Shown piece by piece: positions 38,866-48,007 of a stretch of DNA of 64,000 nt. Position 1 is the first letter of the stretch, and each line of letters begins with the position of its first letter. The stretch is taken from positions 496,001 through 560,000 of the forward strand of contig NZ_BCWR01000004.1 in NCBI RefSeq assembly GCF_001592305.1. Reading direction: 5' to 3'. Made by a program: the position numbers and the translations under genes. Under the pieces are notes generated by a model. It had not been told where the DNA came from and searched no databases. It was given only the letters and a program-made list of their open reading frames with translations. The DNA comes from Hydrogenophaga taeniospiralis CCUG 15921. Its GTDB lineage: Bacteria; Pseudomonadota; Gammaproteobacteria; Burkholderiales; Burkholderiaceae_C.

Positions 38866-39804
38866 TTATTTCGCGAGAGCGGCCTTGACCGCGTCCAGGC
38901 CGGGCTTGCCATCGAACGTGGTCACGCCCGCCAGCCACTGGTCCACCGTGCCCGGGTTCTTTTTGAGGTAGGCCCGCGCCGCGACGTTGGGTTTGACCTT
39001 GTTGAGGATGGGGCCCATCACCTCGTTCTCGATGGTGGTGCTGAACTGCAGGTTCTTGAGGAAGGCGTAGACATTGGGGCAGCGCTTTTCATAGGACGGC
39101 GGGACCGCCGTGTAGACCTTGGCTTCACCCAGGTTCGGCCCGAACACGTCGTCGCCCCCCGCGAGGTAGCTCATCTTGATCTGCACGTTCATCGGGTGCG
39201 GCTCCCAGCCCAGGAACACGATGGCCTTCTGCTCCTTGCCCGCGCGCTGCGCCTCGACCAGCATGCCCGCCTCGCTGGACTCCACCAGCTTGAACGGCTT
39301 CAGGCCGAACTTGTTGTCCTTGATCATCCCCGCGATCAGGGCGTTGCCGTCGTTGCCGGGTTCGATCCCGTGGATCTTGCCCCCCAGTTCCTTCTCGAAC
39401 CTGGCGATGTCGGCAAAGGTCTTGAGACCTTTGTCGTACAGGTAGGTCGGCACGGCCAGCGTGTACTTGGCGCCCACCAGGTTGGGTGTCTCCAGCACCT
39501 TGATGTCACCCGCCTTCACGAAGGGCTCGATGACCGGCGTCATGGACGGGTTCCAGTAGCCCAGGAACACGTCGATCTGCTTTTTCTTCATGCCCGCGAA
39601 GACGATGGGCACGGACGCGATGGTGACCCTGGGCTGGTAGCCCAGGCCTTCGAGCACCACCGAGGCCAGCCCCGTGGTGGCCGCGATGTCGCTCCAGCCC
39701 ACGTCCGCAAAGTTGACGGTCTTGCAACCGGCGTCTTCGGCAAAGGCCTGCTGCCCCGTCAACAAGCTCACCGCGGCGAGTATTCCTGCTACCTTCATCT
39801 GCAT
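38866..39804 (-). CDS. choX: Choline-type ABC transporter substrate-binding protein
   Basis: The 312-residue protein has a signal peptide ending AFA-ED and the fold of quaternary-amine binding proteins. Aromatic residues expected to form the cation cage are present in NFADVGWSDIA, VFLGYWNPSM and FLGWEPHPMN. Its operon with betB and betA makes choline the likely ligand. No permease or ATPase lies beside it, so it probably feeds the CbcVW pair encoded about 13 kb away. The ATG at 39804 is used; a second ATG lies two codons later. Confidence 0.88.
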   Translation of the reverse strand: MQMKVAGILAAVSLLTGQQAFAEDAGCKTVNFADVGWSDIAATTGLASVVLEGLGYQPRVTIASVPIVFAGMKKKQIDVFLGYWNPSMTPVIEPFVKAGDIKVLETPNLVGAKYTLAVPTYLYDKGLKTFADIARFEKELGGKIHGIEPGNDGNALIAGMIKDNKFGLKPFKLVESSEAGMLVEAQRAGKEQKAIVFLGWEPHPMNVQIKMSYLAGGDDVFGPNLGEAKVYTAVPPSYEKRCPNVYAFLKNLQFSTTIENEVMGPILNKVKPNVAARAYLKKNPGTVDQWLAGVTTFDGKPGLDAVKAALAK

Positions 39805-40008
39805 GTTTGCTCCAGCTGGAAAAGACGACGCAGGCGCCCGGATGGTCGTTGACCAGGCCGTGCCGCGCCAGTTGGGAACACACCCCCGGGCAAGGGGCGC
39901 GGGAAGCGTCCGCCGCCACCACCAACGGCTTGGAACGGCTTGTAACGCCAGGCCATGATGCGGGGCATCGGCGCCTGGCGATTCGCTGAACACGCCAGTT
40001 TCTGGCCT

Positions 40009-40021
40009 GATTCCGACATGC
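40009..40021 (-). promoter_or_regulatory. Candidate GbdR half-site upstream of choX
   Basis: GATTCCGACATGC is identical to the site upstream of glyA and lies about 205 bp before the choX start. The 276-bp gap between choX and the divergently placed neighbour holds no gene. A weaker GATTCG lies about 29 bp further on. Regulator assignment is inferred. Confidence 0.4.
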
Positions 40022-40080
40022 AACGGGGCGACCTCACCGTGAATCGGCCGCCATCGCAACGAGCCGCTGGCGGAAAAAGC

Positions 40081-41007
40081 TCACGGCGGCGCAGCGTTCA
40101 CCTTGCGTGAGAAGGCGACAGGGCGAGAGGCCAGGTAGACGCCGGGTAAGAGCAGCATGCCACCCCATAGGTGGTACCAGCCCAGGGATTCACCGAGCAG
40201 CCACCAGCCCGCCACGGCCCCATAGAGCGGGCCCAGGTACAGGGTGGCAGCCACCTTGCTGGCGCCCAGGACCTGCTGCGACCAGCCGTACAGGCTGAAG
40301 GCCATCAGGCCCGGAACCAGGGCCGCGGTGAGCCCCATCAAGAGGGCCTCGGTGCCTATCGCGGGAGCAAAGGGCGAAGACATCTCCCAGACCGCCCCCG
40401 CGGCCAGCACAGGCAGTGCGCCCCAGGCGGCGGCGGCCAAACGGGCGGCCGCTCCCAACGGACTGCGCCAGGCCTCCAGCAGGAGCGCGTAGAGCGCCCA
40501 GCAGACCACGCTGGTCAGAATCCAGAGATCCCCTTCGACGAACCGGAACTCGGAAAGGCTCATCCAGTTGCCCTGCACGATGACATGCAACACGCCGGCC
40601 AATGCCAGCACCAGGCCCGTCCACTGAAGGCCACCCATCCGTTCTCTCAACCACGCCGCCGAACTCACGGCGATGAGCGCCGGTGCAGCGGAGTAGATCA
40701 GGGCGATGTTGGTGGCGCTGGTCGTCCGACCGCCGATGTACACCCACGCCCCGCAGGCCACCATGCCCAGAAAGCCCAGCACCAGGTACTGGTACCAGTT
40801 CTGGACCAGGTGGCGCCATTCCCGCCGCAGCTCGTCGCGCACCAGCCAGCTCAGCAACACGCCGGCCAATCCCCAGCGCATGAAACCCAGCGTGTAGGGC
40901 CCGACAACCCCCGGCGCCATACGGGCCAGCAGGTTGTTGACCGTCCACATGAGCGGGATCAGCCAGATGGACCACATGGCGAGCCGGATGTTTGCGTTTG
41001 ACCGCAT
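40081..41007 (-). CDS. EamA/DMT-family transporter
   Basis: The 308-residue protein has ten hydrophobic helices in two EamA repeats (LIPLMWTVNNLLARM in the first; ILTSVVCWALYALLLEAW in the second), as in drug/metabolite transporters. The substrate is unknown. Position between choX and the betaine demethylation operon hints at export of an amino acid or a methylamine by-product, but nothing in the sequence shows this. It starts at ATG 41007 and reads away from the dipeptidase-like gene. Confidence 0.8.
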   Translation of the reverse strand: MRSNANIRLAMWSIWLIPLMWTVNNLLARMAPGVVGPYTLGFMRWGLAGVLLSWLVRDELRREWRHLVQNWYQYLVLGFLGMVACGAWVYIGGRTTSATNIALIYSAAPALIAVSSAAWLRERMGGLQWTGLVLALAGVLHVIVQGNWMSLSEFRFVEGDLWILTSVVCWALYALLLEAWRSPLGAAARLAAAAWGALPVLAAGAVWEMSSPFAPAIGTEALLMGLTAALVPGLMAFSLYGWSQQVLGASKVAATLYLGPLYGAVAGWWLLGESLGWYHLWGGMLLLPGVYLASRPVAFSRKVNAAPP

Positions 41008-41129
41008 GGAAGGTGCTTTCAGGGGGGAGGGTGAGCGGCTGGAAAAAACAGCCCGGATTGTCTCAGCAGCGTCCGGCGCCCCGGCAGAAAAAAGCGGCTG
41101 AAAACCTGCGGTCGGTACCCGTCGGCCGC

Positions 41130-41161
41130 CATGTCGTTTCTGAGCAAGTGCGCGTCTGTCG
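41130..41161 (+). promoter_or_regulatory. Possible activator site upstream of the demethylation operon
   Basis: CATGTCG at 41130 and CTGTCG near 41156 are TGTCG half-sites spaced 25 bp, about 105-135 bp before the first gene of the plus-strand operon. They resemble the paired TGTCG sites before glyA. The match is shorter, so confidence is low. Confidence 0.3.
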
Positions 41162-41266
41162 TGCACAAGCTCGCCAGGGACCGCGCCACAACAATGAACG
41201 CACTCGACAGCACCGCCTAACACAGAACCACGTCTTATTCGCGTAAACCCTTACCACCCTCAACCC

Positions 41267-42238
41267 ATGAGCAACTTGCACCAGGACGCCATCGTCATCG
41301 ACGGTCTCATCATCTCGAAGTGGGACCGTTCGGTCTTCGAGGACATGAAAAAGGGCGGCCTGACCGCCGCCAACTGCACCGTCTCCGTGTGGGACGATTT
41401 CAAGAGCACGGTGCACAACATCGCCCAGATGAAGAAGTCCATCCGCGAGAACAGCGACCTGCTGACCCTGGTGCGCAGCACGGCCGACATCGAACAGGCC
41501 AAGAAGGACGGCAAGACCGGGATCATCCTCGGGTTCCAGAACGCGCATGCCTTCGAAGACCACCTGGGGTACGTCGAAGCCTTCGCCGACATGGGCGTGC
41601 GCGTGGTCCAGCTTTGCTACAACACGCAGAACCTGATCGGTACCGGCTGCTACGAACGCGACGGCGGCCTCTCGGGCTACGGCCGCGAGGTGATCGGCGA
41701 GATGAACCGCGTCGGGATCATGGTGGACCTGTCCCACGTGGGCGCCAAGACCTCCGAGGAAGCGATCCTCGAATCGAAGAAGCCGGTAACCTACAGCCAC
41801 TGCCTGCCCGCGGGCCTGAAGGAGCACCCGCGCAACAAGAGCGACGAGCAGCTCAAGTTCATCGCCGACCGCGGCGGCTTCATCGGCGTGACCATGTTCC
41901 CGCCCTTCCTCCGGCGCGGCATCGAGTCCACCGTGGACGACTACGTGGAAGCGATCGACTACGTGATCAACCTGGTCGGTGAAGACTGCGTGGGCGTCGG
42001 CACCGACCACACGCAGGGCTACGGACAGGAGTTCTTCGACCACATCACCCACGACAAAGGCCGTGGTCGTCGCCTCACCAACTTCGGCACCGTGCAGAAC
42101 CCGCTGGGCATCCGCACCATCGGCGAAATGCCCAACCTGACGGCCGCCATGGAGCGCGCCGGCTGGCCGGCCAGCAAGATCACAAAGGTCATGGGGCGCA
42201 ACTGGCTCCGTGTTTTTGGTGAAGTGTGGAGTGTGTAG
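41267..42238 (+). CDS. Membrane dipeptidase (M19)-like protein of betaine demethylation operon
   Basis: The 323-residue protein belongs to the renal dipeptidase family: AIVIDGLIISKWD replaces the usual DGHND-type start, and GFQNAHAFEDHL, VDLSHVG, YSHCLPAGLKEHPRN and GVGTDHTQGYG cover the metal-site regions. The N-terminal HxD ligand pair is missing, so dipeptidase activity is uncertain. An equivalent gene sits with the gbc/dgc genes in Pseudomonas aeruginosa. It heads the plus-strand operon that runs through gbcB. Confidence 0.83.
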   Translation: MSNLHQDAIVIDGLIISKWDRSVFEDMKKGGLTAANCTVSVWDDFKSTVHNIAQMKKSIRENSDLLTLVRSTADIEQAKKDGKTGIILGFQNAHAFEDHLGYVEAFADMGVRVVQLCYNTQNLIGTGCYERDGGLSGYGREVIGEMNRVGIMVDLSHVGAKTSEEAILESKKPVTYSHCLPAGLKEHPRNKSDEQLKFIADRGGFIGVTMFPPFLRRGIESTVDDYVEAIDYVINLVGEDCVGVGTDHTQGYGQEFFDHITHDKGRGRRLTNFGTVQNPLGIRTIGEMPNLTAAMERAGWPASKITKVMGRNWLRVFGEVWSV

Positions 42239-42302
42239 TTCAAGTCGCCCCGCCCCCCGGGCCTTTCTCGCTTTCTTCTATCCATCGCAGGAGTTCCCCA
42301 TC

Positions 42303-43184
42303 ATGATCAAGTCGCAGCAACCGTCCCCCCGTCCCCGCCGAACGTTTCTGGCCCAGTCGCTGGGTCTGACCGCGCTGGCCGCCACGGGCATGGGCGCCCT
42401 GGCGCAATCCAAGTCCGCGCTCAAGATCGGTTTCGTGGACGGCTGGTCCGACAGCGTGGCGACCACGCACCTGGCCGCGGCCATCATCCGCAGCAAGCTG
42501 GGTCACCCGGTGGAACTGGTGCCGCTGGCCGCCGGCATCATGTGGCAAGGCGTGGCGCGTGGTGACCTGGACATGACCCTGTCGGCCTGGTTGCCCGTCA
42601 CCCACGAGGCCTATCTGACCAACTTCAAGGACAAGGTGCAGATCATCGGCGCCAACTACCCGGGCGCCAAGATCGGCCTGATCGTGCCGGAGTACGTCAA
42701 GGCCACCAGCCTGACGGACCTGAACAACTTCCGTGCCGACTTCGACAACCGCATCGTCGGCATCGACGCCGGAGCCGGCGTGATGAAGAAGACCGAAGAG
42801 GCCATCAAGGCCTACGGCCTGGAGATGCGCCTGCTGCCCAGCTCCGGCCCCGCCATGGCGGCCGAGCTGGACCGCGCCTACCGCGCCAACAAGGCCATCG
42901 CCGTGACCGGCTGGATCCCGCACTGGATGTTCGCCAAGTACAAGCTGCGCTTCCTGGCCGATCCCAAGAACATCTACGGCGCCGAAGAACATGTGGACAG
43001 CGTGATCAACCCCGGCCTGAACGCCAAGGCCCCGTCGGTCGTGGCCTTCCTCAAGAAGTTCTCCTGGAAGCCCGAGGAGATCGGCGCGGTGATGCTGGCC
43101 GTCGAAGGCGGCAGCAAGCCCGCCGCCGCCGCCGAAAAGTGGATGGCCGACAACGCGGCGCGCGTCGCCGAGTGGACCTCCTGA
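42303..43184 (+). CDS. Quaternary-amine ABC transporter substrate-binding protein (ProX/OpuAC family)
   Basis: The 293-residue protein has a Tat-type signal (PRPRRTFLAQSLGLTALAATGMGALAQ). Tryptophans suited to a betaine cage appear in GFVDGWSDSVATTH, LSAWLPVTHEAY and VTGWIPHWMF. It differs clearly from the ChoX-like protein, and its place at the head of the demethylation operon suggests glycine betaine or dimethylglycine as ligand. It has no partner permease nearby and should share CbcVW. ATG 42303 follows AGGAGTT. A repeat copy follows the stop. Confidence 0.87.
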   Translation: MIKSQQPSPRPRRTFLAQSLGLTALAATGMGALAQSKSALKIGFVDGWSDSVATTHLAAAIIRSKLGHPVELVPLAAGIMWQGVARGDLDMTLSAWLPVTHEAYLTNFKDKVQIIGANYPGAKIGLIVPEYVKATSLTDLNNFRADFDNRIVGIDAGAGVMKKTEEAIKAYGLEMRLLPSSGPAMAAELDRAYRANKAIAVTGWIPHWMFAKYKLRFLADPKNIYGAEEHVDSVINPGLNAKAPSVVAFLKKFSWKPEEIGAVMLAVEGGSKPAAAAEKWMADNAARVAEWTS

Positions 43185-43190
43185 ACGGAA

Positions 43191-43300
43191 ACACCCCCTG
43201 CGCCGCTGCGCGGCTTCCCCCTCGCGGGCGCCTTCGGCTTGGAGGGGGACGCACCCAGTGGCCGGGCCAAGCCCGTTCCACGGGTGCACTGAACTGGACC
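43191..43300 (+). repeat. Post-stop hairpin repeat, copy E
   Basis: The copy starts about 6 bp after the binding-protein stop, same sense. It has a 5' hairpin GCCGC-TGC-GCGGC, central stem CCCCCTC/GAGGGGG around GCGCCTTCGGC, and a 3' hairpin CGGGC-CAA-GCCCG inside GCACCC/GGGTGC. The third stem differs from copies B and C at paired positions. Confidence 0.88.
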
Positions 43301-43372
43301 CTTTCACACGTCGCGGGTCACGCGCCCGCGTGGCGAAGTGATTTCGTCATCCGTCATTTCAAGAGCCCCACG

Positions 43373-43906
43373 ATGAATCCCCAACTCCCCATCGACGTCG
43401 ACGCGCAGACCGGCATCTGGACCACCGACGGTCTGCCGATGATCTATGTGCCCCGGCATTTCTTCGTCAACAACCACGTGGAAACCGAGGCCGTGGTGGG
43501 GCGCGAGATCTACGCCCCCGCGCTCTACAAGGCGGGCCACCGCTCGGCCTGGTTCTGGTGCCAGAAAGAGGCCGCCACCCACGGGCTGAGCGGCATGGCG
43601 GTGTACGAGCACTACCTCAAGCGCCTGTCGCAACGCGGCTGGGGCCTGTTCTCCTTCATCGAGGCCGACGCCACCACGGGCCACGCCCGCATCCGGCTGG
43701 AGCACTCGGTGTTCGTGCTGGCGCAGGGCATCGCCGGCGTGCCCGTGGACCACAGCAAGGTCTGCTACCTGTTCGCCGGCTGGTTCTCGGGCGCGATGGA
43801 CTGGGTGCTGGACACCAGCGGCTCGGCGCTGCGCACCACCAGCGCGGAAACGCAATGTGCGGCGGAAGGCCACGGTCACTGCGAATTCACCGTCAGCCCC
43901 CTCTGA
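43373..43906 (+). CDS. DUF5943/V4R-type small-molecule binding protein of dgc operon
   Basis: The 177-residue protein ends with CAAEGHGHCEFTV, the cysteine/glycine motif of 4-vinyl-reductase (V4R) domains. A matching gene lies directly before dgcA in Pseudomonas. The domain binds small hydrophobic or metal ligands; its role in dimethylglycine demethylation is unknown. The ATG at 43373 is 10 bp short of dgcA at the other end (dgcA starts 10 bp after its stop), so the two are probably co-translated. Confidence 0.8.
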   Translation: MNPQLPIDVDAQTGIWTTDGLPMIYVPRHFFVNNHVETEAVVGREIYAPALYKAGHRSAWFWCQKEAATHGLSGMAVYEHYLKRLSQRGWGLFSFIEADATTGHARIRLEHSVFVLAQGIAGVPVDHSKVCYLFAGWFSGAMDWVLDTSGSALRTTSAETQCAAEGHGHCEFTVSPL

Positions 43907-43916
43907 GAGAGCCACC

Positions 43917-45977
43917 ATGCGTTACCCGCACCTGTTTGAACCGCTGCGCCTGAACCAGGTGCTGCTGCGCAACCGCATCGTGAGCACGGCGCACGCCGAG
44001 GTGTACGCCGAAGGCGGCCACCCGACCGAGCGCTACATCCGCTACTACGAAGAGAAGGCCAAGGGTGGCGTGGGCCTGGCCATCTGCGGCGGCTCCAGCC
44101 CGGTCTCGCGCGACAGCCCCTGGTCGTGGTGGAGCTCGGTCAACCTGGCCACCAACAGCGTGATCCAGCCCCTGGCCAACCTGGCCGAGACCATGCACAA
44201 ACACGGCGCCAAGCTGATGATCCAGGCGACCCACATGGGCCGGCGCAACGCCTGGCACGGCTTCGACTGGCCGCACCTGGTCAGCCCCTCGGGCATCCGC
44301 GAGCCGGTGCACCGCGGCAACGCCAAGATGATCGAGATCGAGGAGATCCGCCGCATCGTGGCCGACTACGGCCGCGCCGCCAGACGCGTGAAGGACGCCG
44401 GCCTGGACGGCATCGAGATCTCCGCCGCGCACCAGCAGCTGATCGACCAGTTCTGGAGCCCGCGCGTCAACCACCGCAGCGACGAGTACGGCGGCAGCCT
44501 GGAAAACCGCCTGCGCTTCGGCATGGAGGTGCTGCAGGCCGTGCGCGAGCAGGTGGGGGCCGATTTCTGCGTGGGCATGCGTATGTGCGGCGACGAATTC
44601 CACGAAGACGGCATCAGCCACGAGATGGCCAAGGAGATCGCCCAGGCGATGTCCGAGAGCGGCCTGATCGACTTCCTGAGCGTGGTGGGCTCGGGTGCCG
44701 ACACCCACAACACCCTGGCCAACTGCATGCCGCCCATGGCCCTGCCGCCCGAGCCCTTCGTGCACCTGGCGGCCGGCATCAAGTCGGTCTCCAAAGTGCC
44801 GGTGATGCACGCGCAGAGCATCCGCGATGCGTCGCAGGCCGAGCGCATCCTGGCCACCGGCATGGTGGACCTGGTGGGTATGACGCGCGCGCAGATCGCC
44901 GACCCGCACATGGTCATCAAGATCCGCGACGGCCGCGAAGATCAGATCAAGCAGTGCGTCGGTGCCAACTACTGCATCGACCGCCAGTACAACGGCCTGG
45001 ATGTTCTGTGCGTGCAGAACGCCGCGACCAGCCGCGAACAGACCATGCCCCACGTGATCGAAAAGACCACGGGCATGCGCCGCAAGGTCGTGGTCGTCGG
45101 CGCCGGCCCGGCGGGCCTCGAAGCCGCCCGCGTGGCCCGCGAGCGCGGGCACGACGTGGTGCTGTTCGAGAAGCACAACGCCGTGGGCGGCCAGGTGAAC
45201 CTGGCGGCCAAGCCGCCCAAGCGCGAACAGATGGCCGGCATCATCCGCTGGTTCGACATGGAGACGGTGCGCCTGGGGGTGGATCGGCGCCTGGGCGTGG
45301 CGGCCACGGCCGAGATGATCCGCGCCGAGCAGCCGGACATCGTGGTGCTGGCCACGGGCGGCACGCCGCACACGGGCCAGACCCCGGCCTGGGGCGCGGA
45401 CCAAGGCCTGTGCGTCAGCGGCTGGGACATCCTCTCGGGCACGGTGGCTCCGGCCGAGAACGTGCTGGTCTACGACAGTATCAGCACGCACGCGGGCACC
45501 GGCGTGGCCGACTTCATCGCCGCGCGCGGCAAGCTGGTGGAGATCGTGACGCCCGACGTGAAGGTGGCCGACGACACCGGCGGCACCACCTTCCCGATCT
45601 TCTACCGCCAGCTCTACGCCAACGGCGTGATCCAGACCCCCAACTTCTGGCTGGAGCGGGTGTACCGCGAGGGCGACAAGCTGATCGCCGTGCTCAAGAA
45701 CGAGTACACCGAGGCGCTGGAGGAGCGCGCGGTCGATCAGGTGGTGATCGAGAACGGCATCCTGCCCAACGACGGCCTGTACCACCAGTTGAAACCCCTG
45801 TCGCTGAACAAGGGGCAGACCGACATCGACGCCCTGTTCGATGCACAGCCGCAACCCGCGCTGGGCCTGAACACCGACGGCGACCAGTTCCTGCTCTACC
45901 GCGTCGGCGACTGCGTGTCGATGCACAACATCCACGCCGCGATCTACGACTCGCTGCGCCTCTGTAAGGATTTTTGA
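43917..45977 (+). CDS. dgcA: Dimethylglycine demethylase subunit DgcA
   Basis: The 686-residue protein is an Old Yellow Enzyme-type TIM barrel (LFEPLRLNQVLLRNRIVSTAHAE; catalytic region ISAAHQQLIDQFWSPRVNHR). A cysteine-rich Fe-S segment (CVGANYCID, then CVQNAATSRE) follows near residues 345-380. A C-terminal FAD/NAD domain has VVVVGAGPAGLEAARVARERG. With DgcB it converts dimethylglycine to sarcosine plus formaldehyde. The neighbouring Fe-S and ETF genes support electron transfer to quinone. Confidence 0.92.
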   Translation: MRYPHLFEPLRLNQVLLRNRIVSTAHAEVYAEGGHPTERYIRYYEEKAKGGVGLAICGGSSPVSRDSPWSWWSSVNLATNSVIQPLANLAETMHKHGAKLMIQATHMGRRNAWHGFDWPHLVSPSGIREPVHRGNAKMIEIEEIRRIVADYGRAARRVKDAGLDGIEISAAHQQLIDQFWSPRVNHRSDEYGGSLENRLRFGMEVLQAVREQVGADFCVGMRMCGDEFHEDGISHEMAKEIAQAMSESGLIDFLSVVGSGADTHNTLANCMPPMALPPEPFVHLAAGIKSVSKVPVMHAQSIRDASQAERILATGMVDLVGMTRAQIADPHMVIKIRDGREDQIKQCVGANYCIDRQYNGLDVLCVQNAATSREQTMPHVIEKTTGMRRKVVVVGAGPAGLEAARVARERGHDVVLFEKHNAVGGQVNLAAKPPKREQMAGIIRWFDMETVRLGVDRRLGVAATAEMIRAEQPDIVVLATGGTPHTGQTPAWGADQGLCVSGWDILSGTVAPAENVLVYDSISTHAGTGVADFIAARGKLVEIVTPDVKVADDTGGTTFPIFYRQLYANGVIQTPNFWLERVYREGDKLIAVLKNEYTEALEERAVDQVVIENGILPNDGLYHQLKPLSLNKGQTDIDALFDAQPQPALGLNTDGDQFLLYRVGDCVSMHNIHAAIYDSLRLCKDF

Positions 45978-45983
45978 GATGAA

Positions 45984-46073
45984 GCACCCCCTGCGCCGCT
46001 TCGCGTCTCCCCCCTCCAGAGGGGCGGCACTGGCCGTCCGGCAAAGCCGGCCCGGCGGTGCCCTTGGGCTGGG
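45984..46073 (+). repeat. Post-stop hairpin repeat, copy F
   Basis: The copy begins 7 bp after the dgcA stop, same sense, with AAGCACCCCCTGCGCCGC. The central stem is reduced to CCCCTC-CA-GAGGGG. The 3' hairpin is CCGGC-AAA-GCCGG between GGCAC and GTGCC. It separates dgcA from dgcB by 143 bp although the two encode partner subunits. Confidence 0.85.
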
Positions 46074-46120
46074 TTCCTTCGTGCGTGGCGGATTGCGCGC
46101 CGGCGCCGTGGAGGCCTGAG

Positions 46121-48007
46121 ATGTTGCTCCAGCATCTGGTGAGCGCCGTGTTCTGGCTGGCCGTCCTGGGCCTGGTCATCGGTCTGGCCCGGCGCGCGGC
46201 GATCTGGCGCGGCGGCCGTGCCGCGGTGGTGGACTTCGGCGGCCTGCTGCAGATCCCCAGGCGCTACTTCGTGGACCTGCACGATGTCGTGGCGCGCGAG
46301 CCCTTCGTGGCGCGGGCGCACGTCGGTGTCGCCGGGGGCACGCTGCTGGCCCTGTTCATCGTGGCGCTGAACTACGGCCTCGGGCTGTATTGGGCCGCGC
46401 TGGACGTGGTGCTGCTCATCGCCGGCTTGCTGGCCATCGTGGGCGCCGCTGCGATGGCCTGGCGCCGCCGCGCGGCACCGCCGCGCCTGTCGCAGGGGGC
46501 CTGGAAACGCCTGCCCTATTCCCTGCTGGCCTTCGCCGCCGCCGCGACCCTGGTCGGCGCGGTGGCCCTCACCGGCACCGCCCTCGCGCCCTGGCTCGCG
46601 GGCCTGATCAGCCTGGCCTTCGCCGCCGGCGTCGCCGAGCTGGCGCTGGGCATCGGGCTGGGCGGCCCCATGAAGCACGCCGTGGCTGGCCTGCTGCACC
46701 TGGGGCTGCACCCCCGCCCCGAGCGTTTCGGCGACCAGCGCTTCGCCACGGCCCTGAAACCGCTGAAGCTGACCCCCGAGGACATGGGCGTGGGCCAACC
46801 GGCCGACTTCGCCTGGAACAAGCTGCTGTCCTTCGACGCCTGCGTGCAGTGCGGCAAGTGCGAAGCGGCCTGCCCCGCGTTCGCCGCCGGCCAGCCCCTG
46901 AACCCCAAGAAGCTGATCCAGGACCTGGTGGTCGGCATGAGCGGCCGCACGGACGCCGCCTACGCCGGCAGCCCCTACCCCGGCCAGCCCGTGGGCCAGC
47001 ACGGCGGCGCGCCCCATCGGCCCATCGTCAACGGCCTGATCAACGCCGACACGCTGTGGTCCTGCACCACCTGCCGCGCCTGTGTGCAGGAATGCCCGAT
47101 GCTGATCGAACACGTGGACGCCGTCGTGGACATGCGCCGCCACATCACCCTGGTGCGGGGCGAGGTGCCGAACAAGGGCATGGAAGCGCTGGAACAGCTG
47201 CGCGATACCGACACCGTGGGTGGTTTCCCGCTCAGCGCTCGCCACCACTGGGCCGCCGACCTGAACGTGCCGGTGCTGACCGCCGGCGAGCACACCGACT
47301 GGCTGGTGCTGGTGGGCGAAGGCGGCTTTGACATGCGCTACCAGCGCAGCCTGCGGGCCTTCGTCAAGACGCTGCAGAAGGCCGGCCTGAAGATCGCCCT
47401 GCTCGGGGCGGCGGAGACCGACTGCGGCGACCTGGCACGACGGCTGGGCGACGAAGCGGGTTTCCAGCGGCTCTCGCGCCAGCTGATCGCCACCCTGAAG
47501 GCGCGCAGCTTCCAGCACATCGTCACGCCCGACCCGCACATCTTCCATGTGCTGAAGAACGAATACCCCGCCATGGGGGGCAGCTACGACGTCTGGCACC
47601 ACACCCAGCTGCTGGCCGACCTGCTGGCCAAGGGCGCCATCACGCCCACCAAGGCGCCCGGCCAGGACGTGGTGACCTACCACGACCCGTGTTACCTCGG
47701 TCGTTACGGCCGCGAGGTGGATGCCCCGCGCCAGCTGCTCAAAGGCATCGGCATCCGGGTCGTCGAGATGGAGCGCCACGCCGAGCGCGGCCGCTGCTGC
47801 GGTGGCGGTGGTGGCGCGCCGTTCACCGACATCCCGGGCGAGACACGCATCCCCGACATCCGCATCGCCGACGCCCGGCAGACCGGCGCCACCGTGGTGG
47901 CCGTGGCCTGCCCCAACTGCACCGCCATGCTCGAAGGCGTGGTCGGCCCGCGCCCCGAGGTGCTGGACGTTGCCGAGCTCGTGGCCCGTGCACTGGAGGT
48001 CGCATGA
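46121..48007 (+). CDS. dgcB: Dimethylglycine demethylase membrane Fe-S subunit DgcB
   Basis: The 628-residue protein has several N-terminal membrane helices (to about residue 180). Two 4Fe-4S motifs follow: CVQCGKCEAACP (241-252) and CTTCRACVQECP (315-326). Cysteine-rich CCG domains have DPCYLGRYGREVD and RCCGGGGGAPF. It should take electrons from DgcA, and probably the ETF pair, to membrane quinone. The ATG at 46121 leaves a repeat copy upstream; its stop overlaps the etfA-like ATG. Confidence 0.91.
   Translation: MLLQHLVSAVFWLAVLGLVIGLARRAAIWRGGRAAVVDFGGLLQIPRRYFVDLHDVVAREPFVARAHVGVAGGTLLALFIVALNYGLGLYWAALDVVLLIAGLLAIVGAAAMAWRRRAAPPRLSQGAWKRLPYSLLAFAAAATLVGAVALTGTALAPWLAGLISLAFAAGVAELALGIGLGGPMKHAVAGLLHLGLHPRPERFGDQRFATALKPLKLTPEDMGVGQPADFAWNKLLSFDACVQCGKCEAACPAFAAGQPLNPKKLIQDLVVGMSGRTDAAYAGSPYPGQPVGQHGGAPHRPIVNGLINADTLWSCTTCRACVQECPMLIEHVDAVVDMRRHITLVRGEVPNKGMEALEQLRDTDTVGGFPLSARHHWAADLNVPVLTAGEHTDWLVLVGEGGFDMRYQRSLRAFVKTLQKAGLKIALLGAAETDCGDLARRLGDEAGFQRLSRQLIATLKARSFQHIVTPDPHIFHVLKNEYPAMGGSYDVWHHTQLLADLLAKGAITPTKAPGQDVVTYHDPCYLGRYGREVDAPRQLLKGIGIRVVEMERHAERGRCCGGGGGAPFTDIPGETRIPDIRIADARQTGATVVAVACPNCTAMLEGVVGPRPEVLDVAELVARALEVA

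Noticed and set aside
43893..45935. 680-codon minus-strand frame opposite dgcA
   Set aside because: It mirrors dgcA codon structure and shows only His/Ala/Val-rich sequence without motifs.
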